This document shows, one piece after another, positions 57,449 through 64,000 of a DNA stretch of 64,000 nucleotides. Both the position numbers and the translations under genes were made by a program. The stretch spans positions 66,787,717 through 66,851,716 of the forward strand of contig CM048841.1 of NCBI GenBank assembly GCA_026545765.1, given 5' to 3'. Position 1 is the first letter of the stretch, and the number at the start of each line of letters is the position of its first letter. Under the pieces are notes generated by a model. That model was not told the origin of the DNA and did not search any database. It worked only from the letters and a program-made list of their open reading frames with translations. This stretch comes from Plantago major. Its lineage: Eukaryota; Streptophyta; Magnoliopsida; Lamiales; Plantaginaceae.

Positions 57449-59753
57449 TGTTAGGAATATCTGTTTAGATTTCGATCAGCAATCTAATGACTTATCTTAG
57501 CTCAGAAAGGTGGTTAGTACTCTTGGTTCACTTGAACACTGTAAAAGAGTAAAATCACTAAGTATGATAGTCTAGCAAATCTTGTATAGGATGTTAGATC
57601 TCTGAATGTAATTTGTATATCTTTGAAAAAGACCAAGAAGAAGGCATCCAGCAGGAGAGTTCAACAAATTTTGAAGTTTTGAAGACTGCACAAGATTGCT
57701 GAAGACAAAGGTCATCAGATACATATGTTCAGATATCTTGAATAAACAAGTGTTTTCAATAAAAAAGTTTTGCAAAAGATATCTGAGAACACAAGGTTTC
57801 TGAACGAGGAAAAGTGCCCACAGATATCTACACTCAGATATCCTAGATAAAACTATGTTTCTGGGAAACAATGTTTCAACAGGTATCTGGAGATGTGAAG
57901 GTCTCTGGAAAGGGACATGAAATGCTTCAGAAAGCGTGCATAGTTCCGTTGGCACTACAGTACAAAAAATAGTACAATGCAATAAATGCACAGACAGAGA
58001 CATCTGAACAAAAGAGGAAATCTCTGAAAAGAGACAACATCTTCTGCAGTACTATTTACAGATATCAATAGTTTGAATTTCATTAAGCCTAACGGATACT
58101 ATTCAAACGGCATGATTTTCAACTATAAATATCAACACTTAGAATGCTTGAAATACACCTTGAACTTACACACAGAACTTACACACCAAGAACTTACATC
58201 TACGAACTTGTTCATTCAAGCATCTGAGCCTTGACTTAATCTCTAGCTTACAGTTGCGACTAAGCTCTTGAATTCTAAGTAGCATGAAAGTTCTAAGTGT
58301 CCTGATCCTTAACAAGCATTGCTATCTGTGAAGGAGTTGAATCAAAAGATCAAAAATCTGAGATTCATTCTCTAGAACACTTATCATAGACTTGGGTCAG
58401 TAAAGAACATATCACCACACATTGTGAAGTGTGTTAAGTGACTCTTGTTCAAGAAGGTAGTATTACATAACTGTAGAAGTTATTAATCTATCAAATCCTG
58501 ACAAACTACCTTAACGAACACCTTAAACGGCATGGAGTACAGGAAGTACTTAGTTTGGGAAACTAAGGAATAACTCCAAGGTTACTGAGCATAGGAAGTA
58601 CTTAGTTTGGGAAACTAAGGAATAGCTCAAAGGTTTCTGAGTATAGGAAGTACTTGGCTGAGAAAGCCGGGGAATAACTCAGGGGGAACACTTGGTTGGG
58701 AACCTAGTGTATTTAGGAATCGAGAGAAGATATTTGTAAGGTGAACTCATTTATCTATCTTAGTGGATTCTAGGTCTGAGAAAGGCCGAAGTGGATTAGT
58801 TGAAGGATTACGCCACCTTCAGATACCACTATAAAGACTTGTGTTATTTACTTTCTGCAATTTATTACCTGCTTTATTTACTTTTCTAAATATTTACACA
58901 TATCTTGCTGAGCACGTGCACTTATCACAAAAAGTCTTCCGCTCTCTGAAAATAAGTATTAGATATCTTCACAGATATCTGAGAAATTGTGTTTATCGAC
59001 AAAAGTTTGAAAAAGACTATTCACCCCCCCCCCCCTAGTCTTTTACTTTGCCGTTATCTGGAACAACAAGTGGTATCAGAGCAGGAGGTTCCCAAGCCTT
59101 CTGCACTGAACCTAGATCACAGATAAGTGCCCACTAACTGCTTTTCACCTACACTTGATTTGTCTATTAAGTGTGTTTGCTGCAGGATGTCTTTAAGTGA
59201 CGCTCCAATTCTCAAGCCAGAGAATTATGAGAAATGGAAGAACATCATGATGCTCCACCTAGAAGCCATCAGTGATGAAATGATCGAAGTAATAAAGAAT
59301 GGCCCCATAGTCATTCAACAACTCAAGCAGGTCATGAAGGTTTCTAATGGTAGAGACAGAGTTCCCACTAATGAAGAACCAAGTGGTGATTCCTCACAAA
59401 CAGGTGCTTCAACCAGTGGAAGACCTACTGGTCAAGTTATTTACGAGCCAAAGCCCAGAGAGCTCTGGACATCGGAAGATGCCAAGAGAAATCGACTGGA
59501 TGGTCAGCTCATGATATCATCATCGTTCCACTCGAGCACATACGATTATGTCAGGGGTGCAAAAAGCGAAAGTGGCCGCAATTGATTGGCCAGCTGCACC
59601 GAGAAAACAAGGGAAAATAAGTTCGAAGTTTTGAAGCTCAAATTCCAAAACTTTAAACAAGGTCCCACAGAGACTCTTGAAGAACTAGATTTCCGGTTTA
59701 CAACACTCATGAGTGACATGGCTGCACTTGGTGAAAGTAATAGATATACCCAA
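57449..59753 (+). mobile_element. Copia (SIRE-like) 5' LTR plus start of gag, truncated by deletion
   Basis: The LTR runs 57449-59068 (TGTTAGGAATATCTG to TATCTGGAACAACA), followed by AGTGGTATCAGAGCAGG and gag. The interior ends between 59745 and 59753, where Gypsy LTR sequence resumes, so most of the Copia element, its 3' LTR and 319 bp of its target were removed by one deletion. TATAAATATCAAC is present at about 58119. Confidence 0.9.
59187..59750 (+). pseudogene. Copia gag N-terminus, truncated
   Basis: Starts MSLSDAPILKPENYEKW at 59187 and aligns with the gag at 33979 through MIEVIKNGPIVIQ, YEPKPRELWTSEDAKRNRLD and, after a frameshift near 59520 and a stop at 59583, ENKFEVLKLKFQNFKQGPTE. 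The match ends at the deletion junction. The zinc knuckle is gone. Confidence 0.87.
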
Positions 59754-60348
59754 CCATGGAGACTCCAAAACAAGTTCTGGCATCGCCAGGACCCTTCTGG
59801 CGTTCGCCAGAAGTGCTCGTAGTCCGCCTGGTGACGCCAGGTGTGATTCTGGCGACACCAGGGTCATTATGCCCTGGTTTTTTTTGCCCTTTTTAGTGTC
59901 TAAACTTCGGAATTTGGAATGATTCCTTCTTTAAAGTTGTAGCTCTTAGTCTTATCTACGCGTGAATACCGAGATTAGGTCAATCAGAGTTCATATGAGA
60001 AAGTTATGATGAAAATTCCAAAGCTTCTCCATCGTAGTTCGAATTTCGCGCACTTTTACTTAAACGGCTCTAAAATCTTCGTCTGAACCCCAAATCCACC
60101 TCCGTTTCAACCGATCAACTCCGTTTTCAACGACCTTTCAGGTCTTGGAACTTTCATGCTTCAATTAATGCATTAATATTCACTGGATTAGCCTTGTTTC
60201 AATGCGTTTTCACCAAACACCTACAAAACACACAAAACACGAAAACGTAACAAAACACTAATAAAACACATAAAAACTATACTTGAGAATGGCAATAAGA
60301 TGGTAAAAAAGACCAAATGAGACGATGTAAAATCGACTCATTGCTGGT

Positions 60349-62013
60349 AAATCCCGGGCTAAAGTAAAATGGAAAATGGTTTGTTTACCTAAATTTGCGG
60401 GAGGTTTGGGCGTTAGAAACCTTTCTGCTCTCAATAAAGCTTTTCAGTTGAAACTTTTGTGGTGTCTTTTAACTAACCCAGATACTCTCTGGGCTAAAGC
60501 TTTACGATCGAAATATTTCCCTGATTCTCAAATCCTTTTTACCCCGTCTAAATCTTCTGATAGTTGGCTTTGGAAAAAACTTGTTAAACATATTCCTTTA
60601 TTCAAAGCTCAACTTGGTTTTCAAATTGGAAACGGGCACCTGGTATACTTCTGGACTGATAACTGGGTTGGTATTGGGCCCCTCACAAATTTTTTGTCCC
60701 ATTCCCAGTCTAGAGTTAAAGTTCACGAGTTTATCTGTAACGGACACTGGGATGTGGTTAAATTGCGGAACTTTCTCCCTCGGGAGATTTGTGATTTAAT
60801 TTTAGCAGTTCCAATCCCCCTACTTTCTCAACCTGACAAGATTTGCTGGCCGATTGATCCTTTGCAAACTTTCTCGGTTAAATCTTCTTATCAGGCAATA
60901 ATTCAGGATTCTATCTTACATCCCTTGTTGCCTTGGCATAAGCTGTGAAAACTCCACTTGTTTCCTAGAATAAATTTTTTCCTTTGGCTGTGTCTTCTTA
61001 ATCGAATCCCAGCTACTGAAGTCCTTTTCAAGAAACAAATGGTTGCTTCCCCTTTGTGTAGCCTTTGTAAATCGGATCAGGTAGAAACTATTCAGCACCT
61101 GATGTTTCAGTGCAAAACTTTTCAATATGTGCGAAGAATTTTTCTACCTGTAGGTTGGTCGGCTGATCAAGGGGATGTTTTGTCTTTACTTTTCAATTTT
61201 CCCTTGAATCATCAGGATCAAATTCGATTCTCTGTGGCCATGTGGCAGTTTTGGTGTGCTCGTAATCTTTTTGTGTTTCAAAGCCAGGATATTTCTCCTT
61301 CTCGTCTTGTGAAGCAGATCTCCGCCAATCTGAAGGAGCGCGCTTAGCTATATCTTTCCCAAAATCGATAAGCATCGTGAACTGGTATTTTGCAAGTGGA
61401 AGGCGCCTCCGGTAAGTTTTATTGCTCTATCTACTGACGGATCCCGTTCGAAACAATGGGGTGTTTCAGGTTATGGTTGTATCCTTCATGATACTCAAGG
61501 TTCCTTTCTTCATGCTAAAGCGGGTTTTGTGGGAAATGCTTCAATCAATTTGGTCGAGTTAATGGCCATCCGGGAAGGATTAAATTTAGTTGTTATGTAT
61601 GGTTATAATCGCATTATTATACAATCTGACTCACAAGTGGCCATGGCTTTTATTTGCAGGTATCCGCAGATGATCAGGGCAGCGCAGGACAGACAACAGG
61701 TGCCCCAGCGAATGGGGCAGCATCACCTGTTGCTTGATGACATCGATCGGTTACTTAGAAGTTTACAGGAGTACGAGCTCAATTTTGTCTATCAGGAAGC
61801 TAATCAGGCAGCGGATCTTTTGGCTGATTTTGGATGCTCGCTTGGTGGAAAGATTAATATTTTAAGTAGCGAGTTTGATTCATTTGTACAATCTTTTGTT
61901 GATAGGAACCTTTTGTGTGGCACGTGGAACGAGATACCGAGTTGGTTAGAGCAGATCGTTTGTAATGATAGGATCTCGTCCACGACGCATTTAGTCCCGA
62001 TATGTCGGGCTTG
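60349..62013 (+). pseudogene. L1-type LINE, 3' half: RT tail, zinc-binding domain and RNase H
   Basis: It continues the frame broken at 52558. 60376-60948 encodes KFAGGLGVRNLSALNKAFQL and LWAKALRSKYFP (post-RT region), ending at TGA where Trp is expected (HKL-stop-KLH). 60958-61347 carries the zf-RVT domain (CSLCKSDQVETIQHLMFQC). After a stop and frameshift near 61347-61430 an RNase H domain follows, with likely catalytic residues in TDGSRSK (about 61434), LVELMAIREGL (Glu), IIQSDSQVAM (Asp) and QAADLLAD (Asp). RNase H at the LINE C-terminus is known in some plant L1 clades. The 3' end is replaced by a CACTA at 62014. Confidence 0.87.
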
Positions 62014-63015
62014 CACTACAAGAATACTGGTGAATAACGACGGATTTTAGCGATGGATTTTATCAAAATCCGTCGCTAAATAGCGACGAATCGCTATGGA
62101 TTAGCGACGGATTAGCTATCCATCTCTAATTAGAGACGGATTAAATAATGTGTCTCTAATTAGAGACGGATAGCTAATCCGTCTCTAATTACGTTGACTA
62201 AAAATTTTTAAAAAAAATAAAAAAAGGATTTAACAACGGATAGGCTGCCTATCCGTCGCTAACTGTGTTTAATAGCGGGGCAGTAGCCTTTCTTCCCCTT
62301 TTCTGTTCTTCTTCTTCCTTTCTTCTCCAAATCACCATTTTCTCCCATTGAACCAAACTCCGATCAAAACTCCACCATTTCGGCCAATCTTGGACTCTTT
62401 TCGAAGGTCATTGAACAAGGAACTCGGGTGGCCATTCAATTTCATCCTTCTTCGAGTATGTTTTCTGTAATTGAAGGTATTAGTCTAAAACCCTTACTTT
62501 GTTAAATTTGGAATTTTTGCTAATTTAAGCAATTGTATGTTTATGGGAAGTTTCTACTAGCTAGTTTAGCTTATATTAAGTAGTGGGTTAAGCTTGAGGT
62601 TGTGCAATTGATAGATTTATTGTGAAATTGAATTGTTAGTATCATGTTAGGATGTTTGTAAGTATGTAGGGTATTTAATTTGATATTTTCGTACATGTAG
62701 TAGGATTAGGAAGATTTGGTTGAGTGTTAGGACACCATTTAGTGATTTTGGTGGCTGTAGTATAATTGGCTCGTATTAACTTAGAAAGAATTACTACTAT
62801 TTTAATCTTTAATTTGTAATTTTAATAGTTAAATGGAAATTTAAAATTTATAAAAATAAATTTTAAACGTAAAATGCATGTAATTCATTAAATTTTAAAC
62901 GTATTATAATTAACAATGTAATTATAGACCCGGAATTGCAATTGTAATGAAATTGAATACGTAATGCGTATAGTTATAAATCTAATAAATTTAGACGTGT
63001 CAGGTTAATCATCCA

Positions 63016-63205
63016 ATGAATCCCGATTGTTAATGGATGTACCGTCGCACTGTTAATAGCAGAATTCAGTCTAGTTTTGTGGAAGGGGTTGAAGCCTTCA
63101 TCGCATTTGCTCAGACACGGACTGCTTGTTTGAGCAGGGGATGATAAAGTGCCCTTGCAATTTGAACAAATGTAGGAACATGCAATATTTGCCTTTTACA
63201 TGCAG
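63016..63205 (+). pseudogene. Remnant of the TNP2-like transposase start
   Basis: ATG at 63016 gives MNPDC, then a TAA where MNPDRSW is expected, then WMYRRTVNSRIQSSF and EGVEAFIAFAQTRTACL. A frameshift is needed to reach MIKCPCNLNKCRNMQYL. Homology to the other two copies ends near 63200. The remaining roughly 3.5 kb of that gene is missing. Confidence 0.87.
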
Positions 63206-63251
63206 TTGTATACTAACAAAGTTTTTCTGTATTTGTTGCATGTTTTTGCAG

Positions 63252-64000
63252 ATGCCGCGACATAGGAAATCTACATACGTTCCTCCCTCATGCAGTAGGT
63301 GGCCTGGTGGTAGCCATGCGGAGGATAGTTGAGTAGGAGTTTCATCTGGAGAGGAGTTTGAAGGTCAGAGCAGCTAGTTTGCGGTTCTTGAGACCCCACC
63401 GAGTTCGAGCAGGAGCTCGACATCGGTCTGGGGTAACTTACCAGATGACGGGTGTCCCTACATTGAGTATACACCCAGAGCGATGTGGCAGGGGAAGCCT
63501 GTGTTGTTCCCCAACGGGCATTTGTATATAGAACATAACTTAAGATAATTTATGTCACATCATTGTTGTACTATACTAATTAATATTCGTTTCTTGTATC
63601 TTATATATTGATAACAGGTTATGGCCTGCCAATGCTTCAGGAAAACTAAGTGACGCAATCAAGAAGAAGAGGGAGATCCCAGGCGGCGAGAAGTGGTCGA
63701 AGATCTCAGACCGCCAGAAGGCAGAGTACTTTGACGAGTTGCGGGTAAGTTTAAATTTGACATTGCTTTATTTGTTGTTTTAATCGTTGTTTTAATGTGA
63801 GTGGTATGTTAGCTACTATATGTGAGTGGTATGTTAGCCACTGAACTTGGGTGATATGTTAGTCACCATTGAATCTGTTGTGTTATATTATTAAATTGCT
63901 CTCTTTACTTACGTTATGTAATTTGAATGTTGTGTGGAATTGTTGTAGAAAGACTACTTCATTCCCAACGCCTTGGTTCCCCGGCTGTGGCATGTCTTCG
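63252..64000 (+). pseudogene. TNPA-like second gene of the CACTA, partial
   Basis: ATG at 63252, directly after the acceptor-like TTTTTGCAG, gives MPRHRKSTYVPPSCSRW, then stops. Frameshifted pieces (EVYTPRAMWQGKPVLFP-like) correspond to exon 1 of the gene at 18792. Exon 2 is 63618-63744 (LWPANASGKLSDAIKKKRE, YFDELR) with GTAAGT after it. Exon 3 starts at 63949 (KDYFIPNALVPRLWHVF) and leaves the window. The intron contains about one unit of the minisatellite seen at 16020-18230. Confidence 0.8.

Larger units (their letters stand above)
52559..60343 (-). mobile_element. Non-autonomous Gypsy LTR element (tRNA-Asp-type primer site), minus strand
   Basis: LTRs at 52559-54236 (3') and 56590-60343 (5', interrupted) bound a 2.35-kb interior. 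The LTR tips are TGATG and CATCA (CATTG at 60343). CTGGT at 52554-52558 and 60344-60348 is a perfect 5-bp duplication. On the minus strand the 5' LTR is followed by a primer site at 56563-56580 (TTGCGCCGCTGCCGGGGA), close to the tRNA-Asp complement used by Athila/Tat Gypsy lineages. CAGTTTGGGGAGTT before the 3' LTR is the polypurine tract. No protease, RT or integrase is present, so this is a LARD-like passenger. Confidence 0.88.
56590..60343 (-). repeat. 5' LTR of the Gypsy element, invaded and partly deleted
   Basis: 56590-57448 matches 52559-53351 and about 59754-60343 matches 53671-54236. Between them lies a Copia fragment, and 319 bp of LTR are missing. A (TA)n run at 57269-57342 has about 37 units where the other LTR has only four. 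Confidence 0.87.
62014..64000 (+). mobile_element. CACTA transposon, left end and internal-deletion derivative, runs off the window
   Basis: Starts CACTACAAGAATACTGG after TTG (62011-62013). Subterminal TAGCGACGGAT and TTAGAGACGGAT words fill 62040-62290. The leader 62290-63010 is the inverted counterpart of 47620-48390. Only the first 200 bp of the transposase gene remains before the sequence jumps to the second gene. The right end lies beyond the window. Confidence 0.9.

Overview
This is a nuclear plant chromosome window, most likely from a eudicot. That rests on an intron-containing HD-Zip class I gene, plant-type CACTA, MULE, hAT, Stowaway, L1, Copia and Gypsy elements, and U/A-rich introns with GT-AG borders. 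The species cannot be told from the sequence. Nothing bacterial (operons, CRISPR) is present.

The only intact host gene is at the left edge: a three-exon ATHB5/6/16-like homeodomain-leucine zipper gene (60-1841). Everything to its right is an accretion of transposable elements. 2.0-9.9 kb holds a 1.17-kb MULE with a 9-bp target duplication, a long-TIR foldback element packed with AGCTCC words, and a second copy of part of the HD-Zip last exon fused to a DUF4283 fragment that is itself cut by a hAT element. 9.9-14.1 kb is non-coding, internally repeated LTR-like DNA with two related foldbacks and a Copia solo LTR. 14.15-24.27 kb is a three-level nest: a short long-TIR element split by a 9.3-kb CACTA transposon (degenerate TNP2-like and TNPA-like genes on the minus strand), which is split by a Copia solo LTR. 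24.3-32.4 kb holds word-repeat blocks, a Stowaway MITE, a 303-bp hAT MITE, a Gypsy LTR relic, a decayed L1 LINE and an organelle-type large-subunit rRNA fragment.

32.4-44.3 kb is an 11.9-kb Copia element of SIRE/Maximus style with paired LTRs. It has lost the end of integrase, RT and RNase H but keeps a long degenerate accessory ORF (about 5 kb) that contains three small phase-0 intron-like gaps. It is followed by a foldback and an inverted LTR piece. 45.7-48.7 kb holds a 5'-truncated LINE joined to a truncated CACTA. 51.3-52.1 kb is another foldback element. 52.4-62.0 kb is an L1 LINE with an RNase H domain, split at an exact 5-bp duplication by a minus-strand non-autonomous Gypsy element, one LTR of which was invaded by a Copia copy and then deleted. 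62.0-64.0 kb is the start of another CACTA, internally deleted.

The elements do not form one pathway. Their relations are those of host and invader: each insertion breaks the previous one, and most coding regions carry stops or frameshifts. The CACTA copies may have depended on a transposase supplied elsewhere. The most unusual signals are the intron-like gaps in the Copia accessory ORF, the paired foldbacks at 10.4-10.7 kb with an apparent compensatory change, the perfect 64-bp inverted arms at 23.8 kb, and the chimeric HD-Zip/DUF4283 fragment. No functional novel system is demonstrated. All calls come from reading the sequence by eye, without database searches.
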